From the NCBI RefSeq assembly GCF_001921865.1, contig NZ_MSCT01000018.1:226040-290039 (forward strand): a stretch of 64,000 nt of DNA, in the 5' to 3' direction. The stretch's first letter is position 1. The number at the start of each line of letters is the position of its first letter. Below the pieces are notes generated by a model. The model was given only the letters and a program-made list of their open reading frames with translations, was not told the DNA's origin and made no database searches. Made by a program: the position numbers and the translations under genes. The DNA comes from Pseudomonas chlororaphis. GTDB lineage: Bacteria > Pseudomonadota > Gammaproteobacteria > Pseudomonadales > Pseudomonadaceae. Shown here piece by piece: positions 1 to 7,741 of the stretch.

Positions 1-1
1 C

Positions 2-505
2 GCGACAGCCCACCACAACAGCGCCGACCTGCTGCTGCAACTGTCGGCCATGTGCTACGGCTGGATGCCCCGGGTGGCGCGGGTGAACGCCAAGCATCTC
101 GACCAGGCTTCGCACGCCCTGGCCAGCGCCCTCACCTCGCCCACCGTGATCGACAAGCAGCCGATGCAGGACCTGGCCAACAGCCTGCATTCGGTGGTGG
201 GCGCCTCCAAGCTCCTGCACTTTGTCCGGCCGGACCTCTACCCGATCTGGGACTCGAAAGTCGCGCGGACCTGGGCGGCGACCGGCAATAAACCCTCCAA
301 CAGCTACATGAGCAATATCAATCACTACCGCGCCTACCTCCGGGACATCGAGCAGTTGATCGCCGCCGCCGATTTCGCCGGGTTCTACCAGGACTTCAAC
401 CAGGCCTACGGCAGGCGCCTGGATCGCCTGGATATCGCGCCCTACACGCTGTCCAAGGTGCGCGCCGTCGAGGCCGCGGCGTTCGAGCTGTCCGGCGGCG
501 ACTGA
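2..505 (+). CDS. Hypothetical protein, 5' end outside the window
   Basis: The reading frame is open from the first bases of the window, so the true start lies upstream; the first internal ATG is at 50. The visible 167 residues form a soluble, mostly helical protein with no signal peptide or membrane segment. A conserved-looking stretch reads LHFVRPDLYPIWDSKVAR, which suggests a compact domain, but I do not recognise the family. It ends at a TGA 73 bases before the next gene, on the same strand. Codon use is typical of the surrounding high-GC DNA, so it is probably real. Function unknown. Confidence 0.6.
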   Translation, partial: ATAHHNSADLLLQLSAMCYGWMPRVARVNAKHLDQASHALASALTSPTVIDKQPMQDLANSLHSVVGASKLLHFVRPDLYPIWDSKVARTWAATGNKPSNSYMSNINHYRAYLRDIEQLIAAADFAGFYQDFNQAYGRRLDRLDIAPYTLSKVRAVEAAAFELSGGD

Positions 506-578
506 GCCGTCGCCCGTGCCGCACCAACACCCGGCAATGCCCGTTGCCGATCCATCACCGTTCAACCGGAGAATCGTC

Positions 579-980
579 ATGAACCCACGCGTGTACCTGG
601 CCCTGGCGCCGCTGTTCTGCATCCCGCTGGCCTTGGCCGACGACTGCGCCAACGCCACCAGCCAGAGCGCCATGAACCAGTGCGCGGCGCAACAGCACAA
701 GGCCGCCGACCAGGAGTTGAACACCCTTTACCAGCGCATCAACCAGCGTTTGAAGGACAACCCCGAAGGCAAGAAGCTGCTGGTCGGCGCCCAGCGGGCC
801 TGGGTGGCGTTTCGGGATGCGGAGTGTGGGTTCGCCGCCTCCGGGGTCGCCGGGGGCAGCGTCTATCCGTTGATCTACGGCAACTGTGTCACCGACCTGA
901 CCAAGGCTCGGGTCGAGGCGTTCAAGGCCTACCTCAAGTGCCAGGAAGGCGACCTGAGCTGCCCGGTGCCGGCCAGTTGA
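579..980 (+). CDS. LprI/DUF1311-family secreted protein (putative lysozyme inhibitor)
   Basis: The 133-residue product starts with a signal peptide ending near ALA (residues 14-16). A cysteine-rich domain follows, with the DUF1311 pattern: DCANATSQSAMNQC near the start, then AADQELNTLYQRI and AQRAWVAFRDAEC. Members of this family are periplasmic, and some (LprI) inhibit lysozyme. The start at 579 is chosen because CGGAG precedes it and the signal peptide begins there; the open frame extends back to 516. Six or so cysteines suggest disulfides. Another lysozyme-inhibitor-type gene (MliC) lies at 9425-9814, but the two are not linked. The family call is fairly secure; the inhibitor role is inferred. 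Confidence 0.75.
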   Translation: MNPRVYLALAPLFCIPLALADDCANATSQSAMNQCAAQQHKAADQELNTLYQRINQRLKDNPEGKKLLVGAQRAWVAFRDAECGFAASGVAGGSVYPLIYGNCVTDLTKARVEAFKAYLKCQEGDLSCPVPAS

Positions 981-1003
981 AGAGGCGGCGATCTTGAGGT
1001 TTT

Positions 1004-1178
1004 TCGCGAGCAAGCTCGCTCCTACAGAAGAATCGCGGTCCTTGTAGGAGCGAGCTTGCTCGCGATGGCCACACCACCGAACGCCTGGCGCACCGCGTCA
1101 TCGTTTATCGCGAGCAAGCTGCGCTCCTACAACAAGCAGAGCGCGTACGCCCCTTGCAGGAGCGAGTTCGTTCGCGAT
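1004..1178. repeat. Two inverted pairs of Pseudomonas REP elements
   Basis: Copies of TCGCGAGCAAGCTCGCTCC and its complement lie at about 1004-1026, 1043-1066, 1107-1132 and 1154-1178. They alternate in orientation, making two BIME-like hairpins. The second pair is degenerate (AAGCTGCGCTC and GAGTTCGTTCG). They fill the gap between the convergent LprI-type gene and the QHNDH beta-subunit gene, and could act as a transcription or mRNA end for both. Confidence 0.85.
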
Positions 1179-2296
1179 TAGCGCACGAACACCTGGGCCG
1201 TGGTGATCGCCATGTCGCCGCCCGGCAGCTTGATGGTGCCGAGCGGTTTCAGGCTGTCGGCATCGAAGATCGCCACATCGTTGAAGGTCCCGGCCAGGTA
1301 GATCTTGCTGCCGTCCTGGTTGAAGGAAATGCAGTAGTAGGAATGGTCCAGGGTGGCGGCCTGGATCAGCTTCTTCTGCTTGATGTCGTACTTGGCCAGG
1401 CGGTTGAGCACGCCGAACATCAGGTTCGGGTCCTTCGGCGAGCGCATGCCGCTGAAGTAGATTTCCGTCAGCGGGCCAAAGTCGGTGGTTTCGCTCTTGC
1501 CGGTCTTCAAGTCGACGCTGAACAGGCCGTACAGGTACTCGGCGGTGGCCGGGTCCTGCTTCTGGTCCTTGAATTTCGCCGCGGTGTAGAGCAGCGAGAA
1601 GTCATGGCGGAAGGTTTGCTGGTTCCACACGTAGAGCACGTCCGGGGCGCTGTAGTTCGGGCGTTTCCAGTGGCGGCTGGGAATCAGCACGTCGAACGTG
1701 CCGGTCTTGACGTCGACCTTGTAGACATCCGCGCCGGCCACATACAGGGTGCCGTCGTCGCCGCTCTGCATGATGGTCAACTGCCGTGGCGCGGGAAAAC
1801 TGCGCACGGGTTTCGCCTTGAGTCCGGCGTCGGTGGCGTACACATCCAGCCGCGGCTGCTTGACCTCGTAGCGGTCGTTGAGCATCAGCGTCGGGTTGGC
1901 CACGGTGTACAGCTCCTTGCCGTCGTGGCTGACGGTGAAGGCGAACATCGAGCGCGCCTTCTCCCCCGGCTGCTGGGTGATGCTGGCGTGGAACACCTGC
2001 TTGCAGCTGTCCAGCTCGACGCCGTAGACATCCGCGTAGTGGTTGTTCAGCACATAGGCAACCTTGCGGTCCGGCGCCAACTGCACGGTGCCGGGGCCGA
2101 AGGCGTCGGGCAGCGTGCAGGACTTGTACAGCGTGTCGCTGGCCAGGTCGATCACGTGCAGGTTGTTCGGGTAGTTGGTGACGACCATGTATTCGTGGCC
2201 GGGGTTGAGCGGCGTGTTGTCATCGGCCAGGGCGCCGAGCGAACAAGCCCCCAGGATCACGGAAGCGGCCAGGCCGCAGGCATTTTTGCGAAGCAT
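1178..2296 (-). CDS. qhpB: Quinohemoprotein amine dehydrogenase, beta subunit
   Basis: This is the beta-propeller subunit of periplasmic QHNDH, which oxidises primary amines to aldehydes and ammonia. The 372-residue product has a signal peptide ending near ALA (residue 24). Repeated propeller-like strands follow, for example HVIDLASDTLYKSC, PDRKVAYVLNNH and GSKIYLAGTFNDVAIFDADS. The length fits the known seven-bladed beta subunit. It is the last gene of the alpha-qhpD-gamma-beta set, 39 bases after the gamma gene. The identification rests on this context plus the propeller pattern; the neighbouring gamma peptide makes it nearly certain. Confidence 0.9.
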   Translation of the reverse strand: MLRKNACGLAASVILGACSLGALADDNTPLNPGHEYMVVTNYPNNLHVIDLASDTLYKSCTLPDAFGPGTVQLAPDRKVAYVLNNHYADVYGVELDSCKQVFHASITQQPGEKARSMFAFTVSHDGKELYTVANPTLMLNDRYEVKQPRLDVYATDAGLKAKPVRSFPAPRQLTIMQSGDDGTLYVAGADVYKVDVKTGTFDVLIPSRHWKRPNYSAPDVLYVWNQQTFRHDFSLLYTAAKFKDQKQDPATAEYLYGLFSVDLKTGKSETTDFGPLTEIYFSGMRSPKDPNLMFGVLNRLAKYDIKQKKLIQAATLDHSYYCISFNQDGSKIYLAGTFNDVAIFDADSLKPLGTIKLPGGDMAITTAQVFVR

Positions 2297-2335
2297 GCTG
2301 GATTCCTTCTAAAGATCCGGTCATTTGTCTTTGGG

Positions 2336-2659
2336 CTATTTATCTTTGGGAAAGACGGTGCCGAGATTGCGCCAGTTCTCGTTGGAGGCCTGGGCGTCCT
2401 TGTTCCAGTCGGGGTAGGTGCTCATCATGTCCGGCACCTGGGCCGGCCACCAGCACGGGTCGGAGCAGCCGTAGAGGTCGGCCTCCATCGGCTGGCACAA
2501 CGACGACACGCCGCCGAAGGCATCGATTTCCCAACCCGGGTCGGTGGTCGAGGCGCACCCGGCCACCGAACTCATGGCCACCACTTCTTCGATCCGGTTC
2601 TCGTCGGCAGCCTGTTCCAGCTGCTGGGCTTTGTTATTGATCGGCTTGAGATGCTTCAT
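2336..2659 (-). CDS. qhpC: Quinohemoprotein amine dehydrogenase, gamma subunit (CTQ-bearing peptide)
   Basis: This 107-residue peptide carries the cysteine tryptophylquinone cofactor. Residues 1-28 look like the leader removed by QhpE, and mature numbering then begins at Met29. In mature numbering, Cys7-Glu16, Cys27-Asp33 and Cys41-Asp49 (thioether cross-links) and Cys37-Trp43 (CTQ) all fall at the spacings known for the P. putida and Paracoccus enzymes. In precursor numbering these are C35-E44, C55-D61, C69-D77 and C65-W71. There is no Sec signal, which fits export by the QhpF transporter. The start at 2659 is one base after the qhpD stop, so translation is probably coupled. A longer upstream open frame (to 2758) lies inside qhpD and is rejected. 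Confidence 0.95.
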   Translation of the reverse strand: MKHLKPINNKAQQLEQAADENRIEEVVAMSSVAGCASTTDPGWEIDAFGGVSSLCQPMEADLYGCSDPCWWPAQVPDMMSTYPDWNKDAQASNENWRNLGTVFPKDK

Positions 2660-2660
2660 G

Positions 2661-4094
2661 TCAGTGAGCCTTGCGCGGGGTGATGTAACGGCTGATGAAG
2701 GCCGGGTTGTGGGCCATGATCCGGCTGTAGACCTCGATGCCGAAATCCACCCAGTCACGCATCAGTTCGCAATAGTGATACGTGGGGTGCGCCGGGTCGC
2801 CGTAGCGGGCGTAGCTCTCGTGGTAGCAGCCGCCAGAGCACAGGTTGCGGATGCGGCAGCTGTCGCAGCCGGTGTTGGTCCGGTCCAGGCGCTGGGACAG
2901 GAAGTCGTTGAGTTCCATCTGTTTGACCCCACCGTCGCGCACGTTGCCGAAGGTCGGCAGCGACGAGCCGGTAAAGCGGTGGCACAGGTTCAGCTCGCCC
3001 TTGTGGTCCACCGCCAACATCTTCAGCCCGGCGCCGCAGGGCAGCGCCTTCTTGTGGCCTTCGTGGATGTCGGTGATCAGCTGGTGCAGGTTGGAAAAGC
3101 CGATATTGCGGTGTTCCAGGGCCGCCTCCAGGTAACGCCGGCCCAGGCGCTTCATGCTGGCGAAGACTTCGATCAGCTCGTCGCCCGTGAGGTTGAAGCT
3201 GCTGATATCGCCCGAGGTCACCGGGGCAAAACCGACCTCGGCGAACCCCAGCTCGTTGAACAGGTGGTCCCAGATGGTTTCCACGTCGGTGACCCCGGTG
3301 GTCAGGGTCACCCGCGCGCCGACCGGGCGGCTGTCGTAGCGCGCCAGCAGCATCTGCGCCTTGCGCCGCACCACGTCGTAGGTGCCCTGCCCGCCCACGG
3401 TGATGCGGTTGCGGTCGTGCACGGTCTTGGGTCCGTCGATGCTCACCGAGAGCCCGAAGCGGTGGGCGTTGAGGTAGTCCACCGTCTCTTCGGTGAGCAG
3501 CGTGGCGTTGGTGGTCATGACGAACTCCACCTGCTTGCCCGCCGCGCCAAAGCGTTTCTCGCAATAGTCGACCATGTACTCGATCAGCTTGCGGTTGCTC
3601 AGCGGTTCGCCGCCGAAGAACACCACGGTGAAGCGCTGTTCGTCGGGGGATTCCTTGAGCAGCATTTCCACCGAGGCGATGGCCGTCTCGACGTCCATCT
3701 TCTTGCCCGCCGAGGGCTTGTCCAGGTCTTCCTTGTAGCAGTAGGTGCAGCTCAGGTTGCAGCCGGTGTTGACGTTGAGCACCACGGTGTTGATCGCCGT
3801 GCGCTCGACCCGCTTGAGGGCGATCTCCGGGGTCAGCGGCGAGCCGTCGCTGACCAGTTCCAGGGCGATCAGCTCGCGCAGGGTCTCGTGGATATCCTCG
3901 CCGTCGAACCGCGCGCCAAGGCGCTGGACCAGGTCTTCGGGGGTGCAGCCGGGGCCGCGCAAGGTGTCGATGATGGTGCCGGTCAGCTCGTCGCTGGCGA
4001 ACAGCGAACTGCTGGGGATATGGAACAGCATGCGGTCGGCGTCGACCCGCACTTCGTGCAGGTTGCGTTCGACCAGATTCAAGGTAGCGCCCAT
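2661..4094 (-). CDS. qhpD: Radical SAM/SPASM peptide maturase forming thioether cross-links in QHNDH gamma
   Basis: The protein installs the Cys-to-Asp/Glu thioether bridges in the gamma peptide, in the cytoplasm. The 477-residue product has the radical SAM cluster motif CNLSCTYC (Cys112, Cys116, Cys119), the GGEP motif near FFGGEPLSNRK, and a C-terminal cysteine-rich SPASM-like region including CDSCRIRNLCSGGC. The N-terminal 100 residues resemble a peptide-recognition region. The start at 4094 is preceded by AGGAGG at good spacing, although the frame stays open to 4139. It sits between the alpha and gamma genes in the standard qhpA-D-C-B order. Confidence 0.93.
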   Translation of the reverse strand: MGATLNLVERNLHEVRVDADRMLFHIPSSSLFASDELTGTIIDTLRGPGCTPEDLVQRLGARFDGEDIHETLRELIALELVSDGSPLTPEIALKRVERTAINTVVLNVNTGCNLSCTYCYKEDLDKPSAGKKMDVETAIASVEMLLKESPDEQRFTVVFFGGEPLSNRKLIEYMVDYCEKRFGAAGKQVEFVMTTNATLLTEETVDYLNAHRFGLSVSIDGPKTVHDRNRITVGGQGTYDVVRRKAQMLLARYDSRPVGARVTLTTGVTDVETIWDHLFNELGFAEVGFAPVTSGDISSFNLTGDELIEVFASMKRLGRRYLEAALEHRNIGFSNLHQLITDIHEGHKKALPCGAGLKMLAVDHKGELNLCHRFTGSSLPTFGNVRDGGVKQMELNDFLSQRLDRTNTGCDSCRIRNLCSGGCYHESYARYGDPAHPTYHYCELMRDWVDFGIEVYSRIMAHNPAFISRYITPRKAH

Positions 4095-4172
4095 TGCAAA
4101 CCTCCTGTGCCGACCCCGCCTTGCAGGGCCTGCGGTCATTCCGAAAGAGTGTCTGAAGCCGCGGACCGCGCC

Positions 4173-5756
4173 TTAGGGAATGGGTGGATTGTTCCAGCGT
4201 TGCACGGTGACGATCAGGTGGCCTTCGCCGCTCAGGGACTTCCCTGCGTCGTCGACGGCGGCGATCACCTTGAGGTTGCCGGCGTTGTTGGTGGACATCT
4301 TGCGCGCCGGGTTCGGCCCGGCATCGCCCGGCATGAACACGCCCGCGTCGGCCTGCATGGTGCCGGCGAACTTGACGTCTTCGTCGTCCCTGGCGCGATC
4401 GTCGAAGGCCTCGACCTTCCACTGCGCCGGGAACACGCCGATGCGATACGGCTTGCCGTCGGCGCCCTTACCCCAGGCTTCGGCGTCGAAGCGGCCCTGG
4501 ACTTTCGGCGTCGAACCGCCGCCCTCGCCGATCCGTGCCACCGAGAATTCCGGCACGACTTTGACTGCGGCGATTTTGCTGTAGACCGACAGCGTCGGGC
4601 CTTTCAGCGCGCCGACAGTGATGTTGCGCAGGCCCGGTCGGGCATTGGCAGCCGCCTTGAGTTTGACCTTGATTCGCTCCGGGCTCTGCTCGATGACTTC
4701 GAGCACTTGCACGCCGTCGCCAAAGCTCGGCTTGCCGGTGAGGCCGCTGCCGATCAGGGTGACTTCAGTCTCGGTGCCGGCCTTCAGATACCCCGGTTGC
4801 GCCGCCAGCAGACGGCTGCTGCCCTGCTTGGCGGCGACGAAGTCCAGGCCGCGCTCGTCGTGCTCGGCCTCGAACATCCGCCCCTGCAGGGCACTGCCCT
4901 GGGCGGCGAACACCTGGCGCATGCTCACGCCGTCGATGTTCACATTGCCGCGCCATTCGTAGCCGCTGTAGAGAATCGCGCTGCCTTCGCCATTGAACGG
5001 GCTGCCGTCGGCGTACTGGCCCTTGACGCTGACCTTGAAGCTGTCGCCGGCGTCGGCCGTGACGCTCATGATGCCGGCCAGTTCGCCCTTGCCCGGCGCA
5101 TGGCCGCTGAAGCTCCAGTCGCCCGCCAGGGCCTGGGCTTTCGGCGCGCTGTCCAGCCATTTTTTCCAGGCCGGGTTGTCCAGCGGATAACGCTTGGCCA
5201 GCAGCGGCACCATGTCCTTGCGCGCCAGGTCGAACCAGTCGCGGTCGCGGGCCAGCGCCTGGTACTCCAGGGACGGCCATTGGCCCAGGTGGAAGTTCAC
5301 CAGGCGTTCCCATTCCTGGGCCGGCCGCCGTTGCAGGGCGACCCGCGCGCCGGAGTGGCAGCGGCCGCACATCTGGCTCGTCTGCTCGTCGAATTTCTCC
5401 ACGGTGTTCAGGCGCCGCTCCAGGGCGTAACGCACGCCGTCGGTCTCGCTCGGCGCCAGGCCCTGGGTATCGGCCAGGTACTTGACCAGGGCGCGACGGT
5501 CGTCGTCGCTGATCTGCAAGCTGTGCATGACCTGCATGCGGGCGATGCTCATCAGCCAGCCTTCCGGGGTCTTGCGCTGCTGGCTGATACGGCTCAGGGC
5601 CCCGTCCGCTTGCGGGGTGTGGCAGCCCTGGCAGGTTTCCTTGAGGATCGCCTGGGCCTCGCGTGCGGCCAGGCTGGGTGGGGCATGCAGGGCAGCGCAG
5701 ACAGCCAGCGCCAGCAGGCCGCCGGACAGGCCTGCTCGGAGTGTGCTCTTGATCAA
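4173..5756 (-). CDS. qhpA: Quinohemoprotein amine dehydrogenase, alpha subunit (diheme cytochrome c)
   Basis: This is the large periplasmic subunit that passes electrons out through two c-type hemes. The 527-residue product has a signal peptide (residues 1-30), heme site CQGCH at 42-46 and heme site CGRCH at 130-134, followed by three beta-rich domains. The length matches known alpha subunits. It is the first gene of the minus-strand operon alpha-qhpD-gamma-beta; 78 bases separate it from qhpD. The gap upstream holds a weak sigma54-like promoter and a motif shared with the aldehyde dehydrogenase promoter. P. putida homologues are called peaA. Confidence 0.93.
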   Translation of the reverse strand: MIKSTLRAGLSGGLLALAVCAALHAPPSLAAREAQAILKETCQGCHTPQADGALSRISQQRKTPEGWLMSIARMQVMHSLQISDDDRRALVKYLADTQGLAPSETDGVRYALERRLNTVEKFDEQTSQMCGRCHSGARVALQRRPAQEWERLVNFHLGQWPSLEYQALARDRDWFDLARKDMVPLLAKRYPLDNPAWKKWLDSAPKAQALAGDWSFSGHAPGKGELAGIMSVTADAGDSFKVSVKGQYADGSPFNGEGSAILYSGYEWRGNVNIDGVSMRQVFAAQGSALQGRMFEAEHDERGLDFVAAKQGSSRLLAAQPGYLKAGTETEVTLIGSGLTGKPSFGDGVQVLEVIEQSPERIKVKLKAAANARPGLRNITVGALKGPTLSVYSKIAAVKVVPEFSVARIGEGGGSTPKVQGRFDAEAWGKGADGKPYRIGVFPAQWKVEAFDDRARDDEDVKFAGTMQADAGVFMPGDAGPNPARKMSTNNAGNLKVIAAVDDAGKSLSGEGHLIVTVQRWNNPPIP

Positions 5757-5867
5757 GGTCGGACCTCCACGGTGCTTCTTATTGTTGTAGTTCGTCGTTC
5801 TTATGGGTTTCTGCCACGCCCGGTCGCGCCGGGCATGGAGGCAAGCGAAACGTCTGAGACGAGCAAT

Positions 5868-5882
5868 ACACGGAGCGTGCCA
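5868..5882 (-). promoter_or_regulatory. Weak sigma54-like promoter candidate of the qhpA operon
   Basis: Read on the minus strand, TGGCACG is a perfect -24 element, but the -12 element reads GTGT instead of TTGC, so the key GC doublet is broken. It lies about 110 bases before the qhpA start. Its main support is the activator gene and the better promoter at 12094. Confidence 0.3.
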
Positions 5883-5985
5883 GCTTATAAATGAGGCTAT
5901 TTTTCAATGGCTTGCCAGCGCTTCACGATGAATGCCCCCGGCGCGCGCCGGCCCGGCGCGTTTAATTTCGCGACAACTGTTCCAC

Positions 5986-5996
5986 TCTGAGACGGG
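5986..5996 (-). promoter_or_regulatory. Candidate upstream activator site, copy 1
   Basis: The minus strand reads CCCGTCTCAGA, about 104 bases upstream of the candidate -24 element of qhpA. The identical 11 bases occur, in the same orientation to the gene, 86 bases upstream of the sigma54 promoter of the aldehyde dehydrogenase. This suggests a common binding site for the activator encoded at 17426-19318. Confidence 0.45.
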
Positions 5997-6313
5997 CGCG
6001 ACAACGAGAGAACGTTGACACAAGCAAAGGCAGTGGCACGGATACTGAACGCTTGGGACAGTGCAAGCATGACAGGGCCAAACCTTAGGCTGTCCCAATA
6101 TCGTCAGGAGGTCGCCTACCGGCACCTCCAGCACAGCCCCTAAGCAGAACGCAGTCAACATCCCCAAACCTTTGACCTGTACTCAGGCGCACAAGGAATA
6201 AATCCCCACGCGGCGAACTGCCCTGTTCTCGATCAAGGCGTCTTCGCCCTGCTAGGATGCCGACTTAAACGCTTCAGCCACCAGCCCCGAGAGGGCCTGA
6301 CAGGAAACCCGCC

Positions 6314-6979
6314 ATGCTCACCGCCCTGCTTTTCGACCTCGACGGCACCCTGACCGACACCGACCAATTGCACCTGCTGGCCCTGCAGCAACTGTTGCTG
6401 GAAGAAGACGGCCGGGTGTTCACCCAGGAAGAGTTCGAGGCGCATGTCAGCGGCCAGGCCAATGCCAACATGTGCCGCTACCTGTTCCCCGAGCGCTCGC
6501 TGGCCGAGCACGAGGCCTTCGCCGACCGCAAGGAGGCGCGCTTTCGCCAACTGTCGCCGCAACTGACGCCGCTGCCCGGTTTGCTGCGCCTGCTGGATTT
6601 CGCCCGGGCGAATGAGATCGGGGTCTGCGTGGTCACCAATGCGCCGCGGGCCAACGCCGAACACATGCTGCACGTGCTGGGGCTGCGCGAGCGTTTCGCC
6701 ACGGTGCTGGTGGCCGAGGAACTGCCCCGCGCCAAACCCGACCCGCTGCCCTACCTCACCGGCCTGGAATGCCTGGGCGCCCGGGCCGCGGCCGGCATCG
6801 CCTTCGAGGACTCGATCCCGGGCCTGACCGCGGCGGTCGGTTCCGGGGCCTTCACAGTCGGCCTGGCCACCAGCCAGCGCCCCGAGGCCCTGCTGGCCGC
6901 CGGCGCCGACCTGGTCATCGAAGACTTCAACGACCCGCGGCTGTGGGCGGTGATCGAGCGGATGCACGGCTCGCGCTGA
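6314..6979 (+). CDS. HAD-superfamily phosphatase, beta-phosphoglucomutase-like
   Basis: This is a 221-residue cytoplasmic HAD hydrolase. Motif I is FDLDGTLTD (nucleophile Asp8, acid/base Asp10), motif II is VVTNAPR, motif III includes the lysine of RAKPDP, and motif IV is FEDSIPG. The helical cap between residues 15 and 80 is of the type seen in sugar-phosphate phosphatases and phosphoglycolate phosphatases. Length and motifs fit the family well; the substrate cannot be read from the sequence. It appears monocistronic. Confidence 0.85.
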   Translation: MLTALLFDLDGTLTDTDQLHLLALQQLLLEEDGRVFTQEEFEAHVSGQANANMCRYLFPERSLAEHEAFADRKEARFRQLSPQLTPLPGLLRLLDFARANEIGVCVVTNAPRANAEHMLHVLGLRERFATVLVAEELPRAKPDPLPYLTGLECLGARAAAGIAFEDSIPGLTAAVGSGAFTVGLATSQRPEALLAAGADLVIEDFNDPRLWAVIERMHGSR

Positions 6980-7103
6980 CCCGCTGCCCGGCCCGGCCGG
7001 GAAACTCAGAAACTACCCGAGCACTTTCAGTTGTGTCTGATAGTCCGGCGGGCGCTGGCTCTTGAAGATAGCGCCCCGCCTGCCTGTCGTTTCAAGGACC
7101 TTC

Positions 7104-7517
7104 ATGAAACCGCTCATCCCCCTCTCTCTGCTGACCCTGCTGGCGTTGCTGGGCCTGGCAGCCAATCTGGAACACACCCCGGAACACCCCCGACCGGTCT
7201 TGCCGGACACCACCGACAGTTGCCTGACCCGGGGCGAAGCGATCAGCAGCAGCCTGGAAAAACTCCTGCCTGACCCGCAGTACCGGCAACTGGCCGGCCT
7301 GCACCAGGCGCTGGAGCCCCTCAGCCGTTACTGCGACGGCCTGCACTTCGAGCACAACCCGCCCCTGCGCCAGGCCGAATATCAGGTGATGTTGCGCCAG
7401 ATCGAACTCGACGCCGCGCAGCGTTATGGCGATCCGCGCATCATCGACAAACGCAAGGCGCGGCTCATCCATGCCTTGCAAGTCCTGCAATACGCCCTCG
7501 GCGCCCACGGCTCCTAA
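7104..7517 (+). CDS. Small exported protein of unknown function
   Basis: The 137-residue product starts with a strongly hydrophobic segment (residues 2-19, leucine-rich) that looks like a signal peptide or single membrane anchor. A helical, charged domain follows, with two cysteines (in DSCLTRG and SRYCDG). The start at 7104 is chosen because AAGGA precedes it; the frame extends to 7062. I do not recognise the family. It is separate from the HAD gene (124-base gap) and from the receptor gene downstream. Confidence 0.55.
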   Translation: MKPLIPLSLLTLLALLGLAANLEHTPEHPRPVLPDTTDSCLTRGEAISSSLEKLLPDPQYRQLAGLHQALEPLSRYCDGLHFEHNPPLRQAEYQVMLRQIELDAAQRYGDPRIIDKRKARLIHALQVLQYALGAHGS

Positions 7518-7741
7518 GGAAAATCCTGGGTTGACACGCCATGCGACGGATTCGCCGCTGCCCGTCGAGGCGCCGACGAAGACGGATTTTTTCCAGGAAA
7601 CTCAATGACCTGCGTGCCTGGCGGGGAAATCGCGGGAATGGGAATGCAACTAATTGTTATGAAAGGAATTTTCTAAAAACTGGCTAAGATAGTTCTGGTT
7701 GGTGCCGATGGGCTTGGAAGGACACAAGGAGCAATCAGGAC

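Larger units (their letters stand above)
5757..6313. other. Gene-free regulatory gap between qhpA and the HAD gene
   Basis: No convincing gene is present; a minus-strand open frame at 5904-6167 has no recognisable protein features. The gap separates two divergent genes and holds the candidate qhpA promoter (5868-5882), a motif shared with the aldehyde dehydrogenase promoter (5986-5996), a GC-only palindromic patch at 5938-5960, and a 9-base inverted repeat TTGGGACAG/CTGTCCCAA at 6053-6061 and 6090-6098. Upstream activator sites of sigma54 systems often lie 100-250 bases from the start, so the whole stretch is plausibly the qhp control region. Confidence 0.6.

Noticed and set aside
1004..1178. 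Repeated motif cluster as a possible CRISPR array
   Set aside because: The copies alternate in orientation, spacers differ in length and no cas genes are present; they are REP elements.
2544..5894. A 1116-codon plus-strand frame opposite qhpD and qhpA
   Set aside because: It is the antisense of clearly identified genes; long antisense frames are expected in GC-rich DNA with strong codon bias.
6034..6040. TGGCACG on the plus strand as a sigma54 promoter for the HAD gene
   Set aside because: No GC doublet at the -12 position at proper spacing, and the HAD gene is 270 bases away.
5904..6167. Minus-strand open frame of 87 codons upstream of qhpA
   Set aside because: Odd Cys-rich composition, no ribosome site and no domain; it covers the likely control region of qhpA.
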